Of a stretch of 64,000 bases of DNA, positions 1-8,876 are shown one piece after another (position 1 is the stretch's first letter; each line of letters begins with the position of its first letter). The position numbers and the translations under genes are program-made. Source of the DNA: an uncultured Flavobacteriaceae bacterium (lineage in GTDB: Bacteria > Bacteroidota > Bacteroidia > Flavobacteriales > Flavobacteriaceae). The stretch covers positions 186,001-250,000 of the forward strand of contig CALSPF010000001.1 of assembly GCA_943788165.1 (NCBI GenBank). The letters run 5' to 3'. Below the pieces are notes generated by a model. That model did not search any database. It was not told where the DNA came from and saw only the letters and a program-made list of their open reading frames with translations.

Positions 1-34
1 TCCTTTACAGGCTTGCATTTTTTTTTGATCCTAA

Positions 35-853
35 CTAAAACTTGGGCTTTCGTTTTTCTAAAAAAGCAGTAAGACCTTCTTTTCCTTCTTCTGATTCCCG
101 AACGGTCGCAATTACATCTGCGGTGTAATCAATCACTCCATCATTAATGGATTGATGTGCTAGGTTAAGCAATAGTGCTTTGGTGATTTCCATTGCCTTT
201 GGCGCGTTATGTGTGATTTTTGCCGCCAAGGTGTTTACCTTTTCATTGAATTCTTCTACAGAAAAAAGACCTGATAAGAATTGGCAGTCAACCGCCTGTT
301 GGCCCTGCATGACTTCAGCCGTTAACATTAATCGGTGTGCGTTGCGAAGCCCAATGGCTTTTATCACATATGGACCAATGGTGGCTGGTACCATTCCAAT
401 TTTAACTTCACTCAAACATATTTTAGTTTCTAGGGTTCCAAAGGCCATATCACAGCAGCATAGCAAACCAACACCTCCGCCATAAGCTGCTCCGTTAACT
501 CGGGCAATGGTTGGTTTAGGGAATTCGTGCAAGCTACTCATCAAAAAAGCCAAGTTTTGCGCATCCTCTTTGTTTTCCTTGAAAGAATTGTATCCAATGG
601 TTTTCATATAATTGATGTCACCCCCGGCAGAAAAGTTTGCTCCTGTTCCAGTGAGTACGAGTACTTTCACATTTTCATTCTCAGCAGCATTTTCAAGTGT
701 GAGGAGAATGTTTTCAATTTGTTCTCTGTTGAAGGCGTTGTGTACTTGGGGTCGATCCATTATCAAATACAACACCCCTTCTGGCGATAGAAATTGACGT
801 AATTCTTTTGAACTAGATTGTTCTGTGCAATTGGGAGGAAGAAAGTCGTACAC
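35..853 (-). CDS. enoyl-CoA hydratase/isomerase family, methylglutaconyl-CoA hydratase-like
   Basis: A 272-residue crotonase-fold protein. Visible family marks are the oxyanion-hole segments SAGGD (about 75-79) and GAAYGGGVGL (121-130), and one catalytic Glu at about 149 in SEVKIGMVPATIGPYV. The VPATI...PYV stretch resembles methylglutaconyl-CoA hydratases of leucine degradation (LiuC/AUH type) more than fatty-acid enoyl-CoA hydratases, which usually have IPGAGG there. That substrate assignment is inference. The start is a GTG at 853; the first ATG (at Met32) would cut into the fold. It lies 36 bases downstream of the fructokinase gene on the same strand and may be co-transcribed, although no other leucine-degradation gene is in view. 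Confidence 0.8.
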   Translation of the reverse strand: MYDFLPPNCTEQSSSKELRQFLSPEGVLYLIMDRPQVHNAFNREQIENILLTLENAAENENVKVLVLTGTGANFSAGGDINYMKTIGYNSFKENKEDAQNLAFLMSSLHEFPKPTIARVNGAAYGGGVGLLCCCDMAFGTLETKICLSEVKIGMVPATIGPYVIKAIGLRNAHRLMLTAEVMQGQQAVDCQFLSGLFSVEEFNEKVNTLAAKITHNAPKAMEITKALLLNLAHQSINDGVIDYTADVIATVRESEEGKEGLTAFLEKRKPKF

Positions 854-889
854 GATTATTTTTTTTTACGAAGATAACTCAAACTTCTG

Positions 890-1787
890 TTATGCAGAAT
901 TCTGGATGAAATCGATGAGTTCTTTCTCTGTTATTTTGGGATTTGCTCCCTGTTTAGAAGCCACCAGTGCACCCATTGCGCATGCGCATTCTAGGCTTTC
1001 TTCTGGCCTGCGTTTTGTCAATATACCTTCTAGTAGGGTGCCCAAGAAAGAATCGCCTGCGCCAACGGTGTCGGCTACCTCAATGGGAAACCCTTTTTGT
1101 GTGTAGAAAGTGCCCGCTAAATACAACAAAGCACCCTCACTTCCTCTGGTGACACAAATGTTATGCGTATTGGAGTGTTTGGCAATATGCTTGATTTGAT
1201 TTTCCACTTGAGAACTGGCACAGCCCATTTCTTGGGAAATCTCTGTCAACTCCTCATCGTTAAATTTTATGAAATTGGCGGCTTTCATTAAATCATCTAG
1301 CAAATCATAAGTATAATGTGGTGGACGAAGATTGACATCAAACACCTTAAAAGATGCAATGGTTAAAAGCTGGAATAACGTTTGTTTTGTCACCTTATCT
1401 CTTGTTGCCAAGCTGCCAAAAAGGAATAAATCACACTTCCTAACAGCTTCAAGAAGCTCCGGCCTAACAGCGATCTTATCCCATGCAGCAGGCTGAGCAA
1501 TGTCGTAACTGGCTGAGCCTTTGTCATTAAGAGTGACAATAACTTTTCCTGTGTCAAATTGATTGGTTTGTTGAATGTGATCGATTTTCAACCCACTTTG
1601 CTCTACAAAATCAAGTAGTTCTTCTCCCAAATCATCTTTTCCCACTTTACTTACAAGAGTAGTTTGGAGGCCTAAAGCGCATAGACGTAAAATAGCATTG
1701 AGCGGAGCCCCGCTAATTTTTTTACCCTCTGGAAAAACATCCCATAGTACCTCACCAAAACAAATGATATTTTTTGACGTAATTCAT
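890..1787 (-). CDS. PfkB-family fructokinase, reading frame broken by one base just after the start
   Basis: A PfkB (ribokinase-fold) sugar kinase, expected to phosphorylate fructose released by the neighbouring GH32 enzyme. The C-terminal motif DTVGAGDSF carries the catalytic Asp. The frame that includes the N-terminal family block ICFGEVLWDVFPEGKKISGA runs upstream to about 1783 without any ATG. An ATG stands at 1787-1785, but six A residues (T run at 1770-1775) put it one base out of phase. With five A the protein would begin MNYVKNIICFGEVLW and be about 298 residues, the normal length. As written, only a GTG at 1645 opens a 251-residue form lacking the N-terminal sugar-binding region. It follows the GH32 gene by 29 bases. 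This is either a sequencing error, a slippage-prone start or a null mutation. Confidence 0.8.
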
Positions 1788-1816
1788 ATAGTTCTTAACC
1801 TCTTATGCACTGTGTT

Positions 1817-3280
1817 CTAAAATTTTTCCATTTGTGTAAACGGAGCATTGGGAAAAAATATTTCAGTAAAAACAGTGGTTCCATTATCCCAGAAAAGTTC
1901 AATAGAGGTTTTGTCTAATAACATGATATCTTTTATGGTTTTGTCATTTGATATACGAGGAGCGAAAGATACTCTATGGGCAAATTTTTCAGAAAAGTCT
2001 TTTCTTCCAGCTGCTGTTCTGTCTACATAAAACTGATTTGTCTTCGCATCAAATCCAAATTCAAGGATTTCTCCAAGATGATTTGAAAGACGATAGCCTA
2101 CTTTTTCATTGAAGTTTGGATTAAACTCAAGCTTTTTCCAGCCATTTAAATCCTGATTCTTATCGGAACTTTTTTGTAAGAGAGCAAAGGCGTTTTCGAC
2201 TGGCGTTGAAGTGAGTCGATAGCCGTTTTCAGTATTTATCAGTCCAACCTCTCTAGCAATGGTCATTGAAGACCGCCATTTCTGGGTGGGGACAACTTGT
2301 GCATAATCCCAATTGGACATCCATCCCATTAAGAGTTTGTTTCCGTTTGCTTTTTTGGTGTTTTGCCAAGTGACACCTGCATAATTGTCGCGACCAAAAT
2401 CTACCCAGAAATTGTTTTGATGTTCTAGTTCGTTTGCAAATTCTTGATCCAATGTGAAATTTTCTCCGTCAAAGTCTCCAATGAAATATTGAGTTGCACT
2501 TCCTTGATTTGGTCCCCTTCGATTCATGCTCACCAAAAAAACCCATTTTGTTTCGCCACTATTTTTTTCTTTAAGTGGGAATAAATCGGGACAGTCCCAT
2601 ACGCCGCCGTGGTGTCCTATATCTTGTCCAAAGTCAGACAGGTATGTCCGGTCTTTTAAATTGGGCGAGGAGTAAAAACGAACATTGTCATGTGCTGCAA
2701 GAGTAAGAATCCATTGCTCCGTATCTTGATGCCAGATTACTTTTGGGTCTCTAAAATCTCGAATTTTAGGATTTTCTATCACTGGGTTTCCTTCGTATTT
2801 TGTCCATGTCATCCCCTCGTCTAAAGAGTAGGCAATACTTTGGGTCTCAACATCGATTTGTTCTGTCTTTTCTTTCTGCATTTTGTGATGGGTAAAAATG
2901 GCAACAATTGGTGTTTTTCCATCCTTTCCAAAACCAGAAGTATTGTTACTGTCAACGACTGCGCTTCCTGAAAAAATATAGCCCATTTCATCTGGATAGA
3001 GGGCAATAGGTTGCTCCTCCCAATCAACTAAATTTTCACTAGTTGCATGTCCCCAGTGCATGGGACCCCAAACATTTCCTTCAGGATAATGTTGAAAATA
3101 CAAATGATAAGTGTCGTTGAAGAAAAACATCCCATTGGGATCATTCATCCAATTGTTTTTCGGTGTAAAATGGAAAGAAGGTCGATGGTTTTCTTCTTGG
3201 TCAACTGTAGTTGTTTTTTTAGTGGTGTTTTGGCGGGATACGATTAGCACGACCAAGAATAAAAAAAGTTTCTTTTTCAT
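1817..3280 (-). CDS. GH32 family fructan/sucrose hydrolase (levanase/invertase type) with altered lipobox
   Basis: A 487-residue glycoside hydrolase of family 32, which releases fructose from sucrose or fructans with retention of configuration. The nucleophile block WMNDPNG is at 44-50 (Asp47) and RDP at 177-179. The acid/base block normally reads WEC but here is VWDCPDLF (Asp229). The N-terminus MKKKLFLFLVVLIVSRQN looks like a lipoprotein signal in which the expected Cys is Arg16 (CGC, one transition from TGC). The start was placed at 3280 because its ATG overlaps the stop of the upstream transporter (TAATG), which suggests translational coupling; a further 60 upstream codons lie inside the transporter gene and are not credible. 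Second gene of the porter-GH32-fructokinase cluster. Confidence 0.85.
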   Translation of the reverse strand: MKKKLFLFLVVLIVSRQNTTKKTTTVDQEENHRPSFHFTPKNNWMNDPNGMFFFNDTYHLYFQHYPEGNVWGPMHWGHATSENLVDWEEQPIALYPDEMGYIFSGSAVVDSNNTSGFGKDGKTPIVAIFTHHKMQKEKTEQIDVETQSIAYSLDEGMTWTKYEGNPVIENPKIRDFRDPKVIWHQDTEQWILTLAAHDNVRFYSSPNLKDRTYLSDFGQDIGHHGGVWDCPDLFPLKEKNSGETKWVFLVSMNRRGPNQGSATQYFIGDFDGENFTLDQEFANELEHQNNFWVDFGRDNYAGVTWQNTKKANGNKLLMGWMSNWDYAQVVPTQKWRSSMTIAREVGLINTENGYRLTSTPVENAFALLQKSSDKNQDLNGWKKLEFNPNFNEKVGYRLSNHLGEILEFGFDAKTNQFYVDRTAAGRKDFSEKFAHRVSFAPRISNDKTIKDIMLLDKTSIELFWDNGTTVFTEIFFPNAPFTQMEKF

Positions 3281-4611
3281 TACTTGATTAATTGTTGACT
3301 TAGTTGCTCTAGTGAAATCCCCTTTGTTTCGGGCATTAAAAAATACACGAAAGCAAGTTGTAAAACCATCATAAAGGCAAAGACAGCAAAAACAGCTCCT
3401 GCGCCTATGCTTGTAAATAAAACGGGAACCAGTGATGGAATAATGGCTGCCAGTACCCAATGCGTAGAAGTGCCAAAAGACTGGCCGGCACTACGTAAAT
3501 GATTGGGGTATATCTCAGAAATAAACACCCAGATAACCGCACCTTGTCCAATGGCATGAGAGGCGATAAAGACAAAGAGAAAAATGGGGAGTGACAAGCC
3601 TTGCCATTCCAGAATAAAAGAAGCGGCAATCAAAGAGAGTGAGATGATATAGCCAATAGAACCAATATACATCAATATTTTGCGCCCAAGACGATCAATC
3701 AAATTGATTCCAATTAGGGTGAAAACAAGATTGGTGAGGCCAATGCCAGTACTACTTAAGAGGGCTGTACTTTCGCCTAATCCACCTTCTTCAAATATAC
3801 GCGGAGCATAATAGAGAAAGGCGTTAATCCCCGAAAATTGATTGAAAAAGGCAATCAAGAAAGCTAGCCACAAGATAAACCGATATTTTTTATTAAAAAT
3901 ACTCTCGCTGTTGGGAGCCTTGTCTTGTCCGTTAGAGATTTCTAAAATCAATTGATTTGCATCTTTCTCGGAATAAGCAGAGTGAATGATTCGTTTTGCT
4001 TCAGCTGTTTTTCTTTGTAAGAATAACCAGCGGGGACTTCTTGGTATGCTGATGACAAAAAAAGTATAGAGAATGGCGGGTAAAGCCTCAACTCCCATCA
4101 TGTAACGCCATGCCTCCTCTCCCAGGCCGCCTAAGAGATAATTGGAAACAAAGGCAATGAGTATCCCAAAGACAATGTTAAACTGATAAAGTCCTACTAG
4201 TTTGCCACGATCTTTTGCTGGAGCGATTTCTGAAATATAGGCTGGGGCGGCAATGGTCGATGCGCCAACGCCCAATCCCCCGAGAAAACGAAAGAGTGCA
4301 AAAATATAGGGATCATTCGCTAAGGCAGATCCGATGGCAGATATGGTATAAAAAACACCAATCCATAAAAGTGTTTTTTTACGGCCTAATATTCGGGTAG
4401 GAATACTACCTAAGAGCGAGCCAACTACCGTTCCCCATAGCGCAGTAGCCATGACGACAAAGCCATGAAATATGTCAGAGGAACCCCAAAGGGATTGGAG
4501 TTTTTGATCGGCTCCAGAAATGACGACAGTGTCAAATCCAAACAGAAAGCCTGCTAGTGCCGCAGTCAAGGACCATTGTGTAAGTTTATTCATTGGGGTA
4601 AATTTATACAT
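3280..4611 (-). CDS. MFS sugar porter family transporter
   Basis: A 443-residue major facilitator with about 12 hydrophobic segments. Sugar-porter signatures are visible: GRKKTLL after the second membrane segment, PRSPRWL before the central loop, a second DRLGRK block, and PETKGISLEQL at the C-terminus. It most likely imports fructose or sucrose across the inner membrane by proton symport, judged by its position as first gene before a GH32 hydrolase and a fructokinase. The start may be Met1 (4611) or Met7 (4593); both give a complete protein. It is divergent from the M19 dipeptidase lipoprotein with about 70 bases between the starts. I could not find a convincing promoter there. Confidence 0.85.
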   Translation of the reverse strand: MYKFTPMNKLTQWSLTAALAGFLFGFDTVVISGADQKLQSLWGSSDIFHGFVVMATALWGTVVGSLLGSIPTRILGRKKTLLWIGVFYTISAIGSALANDPYIFALFRFLGGLGVGASTIAAPAYISEIAPAKDRGKLVGLYQFNIVFGILIAFVSNYLLGGLGEEAWRYMMGVEALPAILYTFFVISIPRSPRWLFLQRKTAEAKRIIHSAYSEKDANQLILEISNGQDKAPNSESIFNKKYRFILWLAFLIAFFNQFSGINAFLYYAPRIFEEGGLGESTALLSSTGIGLTNLVFTLIGINLIDRLGRKILMYIGSIGYIISLSLIAASFILEWQGLSLPIFLFVFIASHAIGQGAVIWVFISEIYPNHLRSAGQSFGTSTHWVLAAIIPSLVPVLFTSIGAGAVFAVFAFMMVLQLAFVYFLMPETKGISLEQLSQQLIK

Positions 4612-4681
4612 CTAAGATAGAATTTTCTTTGAATACAATAAATCTTCTTACATTATGCTCTATTTCACTAACAAAACAAGC

Positions 4682-5974
4682 ATGAAAAACAAGAGTATTG
4701 TTGCCCTTCTTTCGTTTGCACTAGTTGGCGCAAGCTGCGGTCAAAAACAATCAATCCCCAAAATGACAGAAGCAGAAAAAATTCACAAAGCCGTTATTAC
4801 CATTGATACCCATGATGATATTGATGTGGGGAATTTCACGGCAGATCTCAATTATACCCAAAAAACAAATTCACAGGTAAATCTTCCAAATATGAATGCC
4901 GGAGGTTTAGATGTTTCTTGGTTCATTGTTTATACTGGGCAAGACAGCCTCACGGCCAATGGATTTGTAAAAGCAACGCAGAATGCAACCGATAAATTTG
5001 ACGCCATACACCGATTGGTAAATGATTATGCACCCGACCAGATTGAATTAGCTCTAACGGCGGCAGATGTTCGTCGCATATGGAAAAGTGGAAAAAAAGT
5101 TGCCATGATTGGCATAGAGAATGGATATCCGGTTGGGCAAGACATCTCGAATGTTAAAAAGTTCTTTGATCGTGGCGGACGTTATATGTCTTTAGCCCAC
5201 AACGGACATAGTCAATTGTCCGATTCAAACACCGGAGAGAAGGACGGTGTTTATTTACACAACGGTTTAAGTGAGTTAGGAAAGCAAGTGATCGATGAAA
5301 TGAACTATTATGGAATCATGGTTGATATTTCGCATCCATCCAAAGAGGCTATACGTCAAATGGCAGAACGTTCCAAGGCGCCTATCATAGCCTCACATTC
5401 TTCTGCGCGTGCCTTGTGTGATCATTCGAGAAATTTAGATGACGAGCAATTGGAATGGGTCAAGCAAAGCGGAGGAGTCATACAAACGGTTGCTTTTAGT
5501 TCCTATTTACACACGCAAAAACACAATGCCTACAATGCGACTAAAGATGCTGTTTTGAAGATGGTTGGAAAAAAACACGATATTCCGGTTTTGGACAAAT
5601 ATGAAATGCGTGCTTTGGAATTCGCAGATCTACAAGAATATATTGCTCAACGAAAAGAACTGCTGACTTTAGCTGCAGCCGATTTAGCAGCGGTTAAAAA
5701 AGAGCACCCACCTGTATCAGTGAATGATTTTGTTGATCATATTGATTACATTAAAAACAAAATTGGTATTGACCACGTAGGGATTAGCTCAGATTTTGAC
5801 GGTGGTGGTGGAATTGAGGGCTGGCAAGATGCCTCAGAAACCTTAAACGTAACCAAAGAATTGGTCAAACGGGGATATACCCAAGAAGAAATCGAAAAAA
5901 TATGGGGTGGAAATTTATTGCGTGTTATGGAAGAAGTAGAAGCTGTTGCGCAAAAATTACAATCCGAATCATAA
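4682..5974 (+). CDS. M19 (renal dipeptidase) family membrane dipeptidase, lipoprotein
   Basis: A metal-dependent dipeptidase of family M19. The start at 4682 gives a clean lipoprotein signal (MKNKSIVALLSFALVGASC, lipidated Cys19); an ATG at 4655 would spoil it. Metal-ligand positions typical of the family are visible: HxD in IDTHDDID (about 44-46), Glu in GIENG, His in VDISHPS, His in ASHSS, and Asp in SSDFDG. About 430 residues is slightly longer than usual because of an insertion between the SHSS and SSDFD blocks that contains a Glu/Ala/Leu-rich helix. It probably trims dipeptides at the cell surface or in the periplasm. The TetR gene follows after 33 bases and may be co-transcribed. Confidence 0.9.
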   Translation: MKNKSIVALLSFALVGASCGQKQSIPKMTEAEKIHKAVITIDTHDDIDVGNFTADLNYTQKTNSQVNLPNMNAGGLDVSWFIVYTGQDSLTANGFVKATQNATDKFDAIHRLVNDYAPDQIELALTAADVRRIWKSGKKVAMIGIENGYPVGQDISNVKKFFDRGGRYMSLAHNGHSQLSDSNTGEKDGVYLHNGLSELGKQVIDEMNYYGIMVDISHPSKEAIRQMAERSKAPIIASHSSARALCDHSRNLDDEQLEWVKQSGGVIQTVAFSSYLHTQKHNAYNATKDAVLKMVGKKHDIPVLDKYEMRALEFADLQEYIAQRKELLTLAAADLAAVKKEHPPVSVNDFVDHIDYIKNKIGIDHVGISSDFDGGGGIEGWQDASETLNVTKELVKRGYTQEEIEKIWGGNLLRVMEEVEAVAQKLQSES

Positions 5975-6007
5975 AAAAGCAGTATTTTACCAACCTAAAT
6001 TTATTTT

Positions 6008-6661
6008 ATGCCGAGTAGTGAACCCTCCAAGCGAAAAAGGGGAAGACCAAGTTTGTCTCAAACATTAGATTTGAACGATATCCTTATTGCTGCACTAGAT
6101 GTTTTTGCCGAAAAAGGATATGATGGCGCACAGCTCAAAGATGTGGCCCAAAAGGTAGGAGTGACCAATCCCTTAATTAGCTATCGGTTTGAAAACAAAG
6201 AGGATCTATGGAAAAAAGCCGTAAGTTTTTTAGGCGAAAAACTAGTCGATCGATTTGAACACATCAAAAGTTATTATGTCGACTTGACCGGGACCATGGC
6301 TTTACGTGCTTATACCCAACAATACATTTACTTTTTAGCTGAAAATCCTGCGCTGTATAAAATTATTTTTCAAGAATTGGGCCATGATACATGGCGTTCA
6401 ACTTATTTGATTGAGCAATTATTTACGCCAGTAATTTGGTTTGGCGAGAAGAGTATAGAAACACCGTTGGATTCATTAAAAGAGTTTAAGACCATTCCGC
6501 GCGCAAATTTCATTTCCATCATCATGGGTGCATCAAGTAGTTTCTTTATGCTCTCACAGCTAATGAGAAATCAATATGGAACCGAAGTGTTTTCTAAAGA
6601 ACAAATAGAGCAGCATGCCGAAATTGTAAATAATATTATTTTTAGTCAATTTGAACCATAA
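6008..6661 (+). CDS. TetR family transcriptional regulator
   Basis: A 217-residue regulator. The N-terminal basic stretch KRKRGRPS is followed by a TetR helix-turn-helix (ALDVFAEKGYDGAQLKDVA, then VGVTNPLISYRFENKEDLW, about 30-75). The rest is the ligand-binding helical domain, which I cannot assign to a ligand. It is convergent with the fadJ/thiolase pair across a shared terminator. TetR proteins next to beta-oxidation genes often act as acyl-CoA-responsive repressors, so the 23-bp palindrome upstream of the thiolase gene is its most attractive target here; that link is inference. Confidence 0.85.
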   Translation: MPSSEPSKRKRGRPSLSQTLDLNDILIAALDVFAEKGYDGAQLKDVAQKVGVTNPLISYRFENKEDLWKKAVSFLGEKLVDRFEHIKSYYVDLTGTMALRAYTQQYIYFLAENPALYKIIFQELGHDTWRSTYLIEQLFTPVIWFGEKSIETPLDSLKEFKTIPRANFISIIMGASSSFFMLSQLMRNQYGTEVFSKEQIEQHAEIVNNIIFSQFEP

Positions 6662-6687
6662 AAAAAGCGCCATTAGGCGCTTTTTTT
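6661..6687. terminator. bidirectional Rho-independent terminator
   Basis: A-run, GCGCC stem, ATTA loop, GGCGC and T-run (stem 6661-6671 with 6676-6686). It sits between the convergent tetR and fadJ-type genes and has U-tracts in both directions. Confidence 0.9.
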
Positions 6688-6705
6688 ATGGGTGTAGAAT
6701 TAGGT

Positions 6706-8856
6706 TTATTTCCCGAAATCATGAATTGATTTTCCAGCTGCGGCTAAAGCACGTAGGCTTTGGGATACTTCCCAATGCGCGCCATAGGCAGTTTTAAATG
6801 CGTCACAATCCGCAATGAAATTATCCATTCCCACATAATCAATATAAGAAAGAGCTCCACCAGTAAAAATGGGGAATCCCCATCCTAGAATTGAACCAAT
6901 ATCTCCATCTGTTGAAGAACGCAATACGCCTTCATCTAGACAGCGATAACTTTCCAATACTTGACGACTTAATAAACGTTTAGTGATTATTTCTTCCGAA
7001 ACAGCTTCTAAATTTGGTGTAAAAATTTCTTTTAAACCTGGCCAAAGTTTCTTTTGCCCGCCCTTAGGGTAGTCATAAAAACCTGCGCCATCGCGTTTTC
7101 CGGTGCGGTTGTGATTCTCCACGAGGTTTTTCACAATCGCATAGGTGCGTTTTTCGCTTTCTTGCTTCTCTGCTGGATCGCTTTCAAAAATATGTACTGA
7201 AAGGGTTAGCGAAACTTCATCATGAACAGCCAATGGTCCAACTGGCATGCCGATTTTGGTTGCAATACGTTCTAGCATTGGAGCAGGTACGCCTTCTTCT
7301 AGTAAGAACATACCTTCGCTAACAAATGTACCAAAACAACGCGAGGTAAAGAATCCACGGCTGTCGTTTACAACAATCGGTACTTTTTTGATGGCGACGG
7401 TATAATCAACTGCAGCAGCAATGGCTTTGTCTTCTGTCTTTTCGCCAACGATAATTTCCACTAAGGGCATTTTATCTACTGGGGAGAAAAAGTGAATTCC
7501 GATGAAATTCTCTGGTCGTTGAGATGATTTTGCTAACAAACTAATTGGAATGGTTGAGGTATTTGAACCGTATATTTTATCTTCCGCAAGCACAGCTTCG
7601 GTTTCTTTGGTCACACGATCTTTTAAGTCAACATTTTCAAATACAGCTTCGATGATAAGGTCACTTCCTTCAACCGAATTTGGGTCATCTGTTGGTGTAA
7701 TTTTAGCAAGTAAAGCTTCTTTCTTTTCAACTGTTGAGCGTTTTTTGGCAATTGCTTTGTCTAGCAAACCGATGGAATACGATTTCCCTTTTTCTGCACC
7801 TTCTAGGCTAACATCCTTAAGGACTACATTCATACCAGCTTTTGCAGAAACGTAAGCAATTCCTGCACCCATCATTCCTGCACCAAGTACACCAAGTTTA
7901 TTGATTTCATACTTTGGCTGATCTTTTGGACGGGCTTTTCCTTTGGCAGCGTCTTGAATGGCAAAGAAGCCCGTGCGAATCATATTTTTTGCTTCCTTAG
8001 AGCAAACAGCGTGAGTGAAATTACGTGCTTCAACTTCCAGGGCTCTGTCGATAGGAATTTGTAATCCATCGTGAATAACCTTCACGATTTTTTGTGCGGA
8101 AGGGTAATTTCCGTGGGTAAGTTTCCCCACGTTTCCAGACGCTCCAGCCAAGGTTTGAATTCCATTGGGGGTCCAAATGCCTCCTCCAGGAATCTTATGG
8201 CGTTTGTTGTCCCATGGTTGTACAGGGTTTGGTGTGGCCAAGATGAATGCTTTTGCCGCAGCCAACATTTCTTCTTCCGTTTCTGCAACAGCGTCAATCA
8301 AGCCATCTTTTAGGGCCTTTTGTGGACGTGCTTCAATTCCTTGAAGTAAATACATTAATGCTGTTTGAATTCCTAAGAGATAAGGAGCTTTTACTGTTCC
8401 ACCTCCGCCAGGGAATAGGCCAACTTTGATTTCTGGAAAGCCAATTTTTATTTTTGTTGAGTTGAGGGCAATTCTGTGGTGACAGGCCAAACATAATTCT
8501 AGACCTCCACCAAGTGCTGTTCCATTGATTGCTGCGACAAAGGGCTTTCCTCCTGTTTCAATTGAGCGTAAACCAGTGTGTAAATTAATTACGCTATCGG
8601 TAAAAGCTTTTTTGTCTGTAATATCTTCAAGCAAGGCACGTAAATCGGCTCCAGCCATAAAGATGGGTTTCCCTGAAGTAACGATTACACCTTTTACACT
8701 TTCATCAGCAATGGCTTGTTGTGCCACTTCGATGTATTGAATGATAAATGCTTCAGAAAAGAGGTTTGTCGACTCTTCTGTTTGGTTAATCACCAATGTC
8801 CCAATTCCGTCGCTATCTACGCCAAAGGACAATAATTTATTTTGAATAGTTTCCAT
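6706..8856 (-). CDS. fadJ: fused enoyl-CoA hydratase / 3-hydroxyacyl-CoA dehydrogenase
   Basis: A 716-residue FadJ/FadB-type bifunctional enzyme for beta-oxidation. The N-terminal crotonase domain (about 1-200) has the oxyanion segment NGTALGGGLE with Glu120 and FPEIKVGLFPGGGG with Glu142, the two catalytic acids. The NAD-binding 3-hydroxyacyl-CoA dehydrogenase domain begins at about 321 with LGVLGAGMMGAGIA, followed by IHFFSPVDKMPLVEI and two C-terminal helical domains. The start is the ATG at 8856, 20 bases after the thiolase stop; 23 upstream codons in frame overlap the thiolase gene and were rejected. With the thiolase it supplies three of the four beta-oxidation steps; no acyl-CoA dehydrogenase is in this cluster. 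Confidence 0.93.
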   Translation of the reverse strand: METIQNKLLSFGVDSDGIGTLVINQTEESTNLFSEAFIIQYIEVAQQAIADESVKGVIVTSGKPIFMAGADLRALLEDITDKKAFTDSVINLHTGLRSIETGGKPFVAAINGTALGGGLELCLACHHRIALNSTKIKIGFPEIKVGLFPGGGGTVKAPYLLGIQTALMYLLQGIEARPQKALKDGLIDAVAETEEEMLAAAKAFILATPNPVQPWDNKRHKIPGGGIWTPNGIQTLAGASGNVGKLTHGNYPSAQKIVKVIHDGLQIPIDRALEVEARNFTHAVCSKEAKNMIRTGFFAIQDAAKGKARPKDQPKYEINKLGVLGAGMMGAGIAYVSAKAGMNVVLKDVSLEGAEKGKSYSIGLLDKAIAKKRSTVEKKEALLAKITPTDDPNSVEGSDLIIEAVFENVDLKDRVTKETEAVLAEDKIYGSNTSTIPISLLAKSSQRPENFIGIHFFSPVDKMPLVEIIVGEKTEDKAIAAAVDYTVAIKKVPIVVNDSRGFFTSRCFGTFVSEGMFLLEEGVPAPMLERIATKIGMPVGPLAVHDEVSLTLSVHIFESDPAEKQESEKRTYAIVKNLVENHNRTGKRDGAGFYDYPKGGQKKLWPGLKEIFTPNLEAVSEEIITKRLLSRQVLESYRCLDEGVLRSSTDGDIGSILGWGFPIFTGGALSYIDYVGMDNFIADCDAFKTAYGAHWEVSQSLRALAAAGKSIHDFGK

Positions 8857-8876
8857 TTTTTTTCTATAACTTATAA

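Noticed and set aside
3281..3460. 60-residue N-terminal extension of the GH32 protein
   Set aside because: It lies fully inside the transporter gene and would bury the signal peptide; the ATG at 3280 is better.
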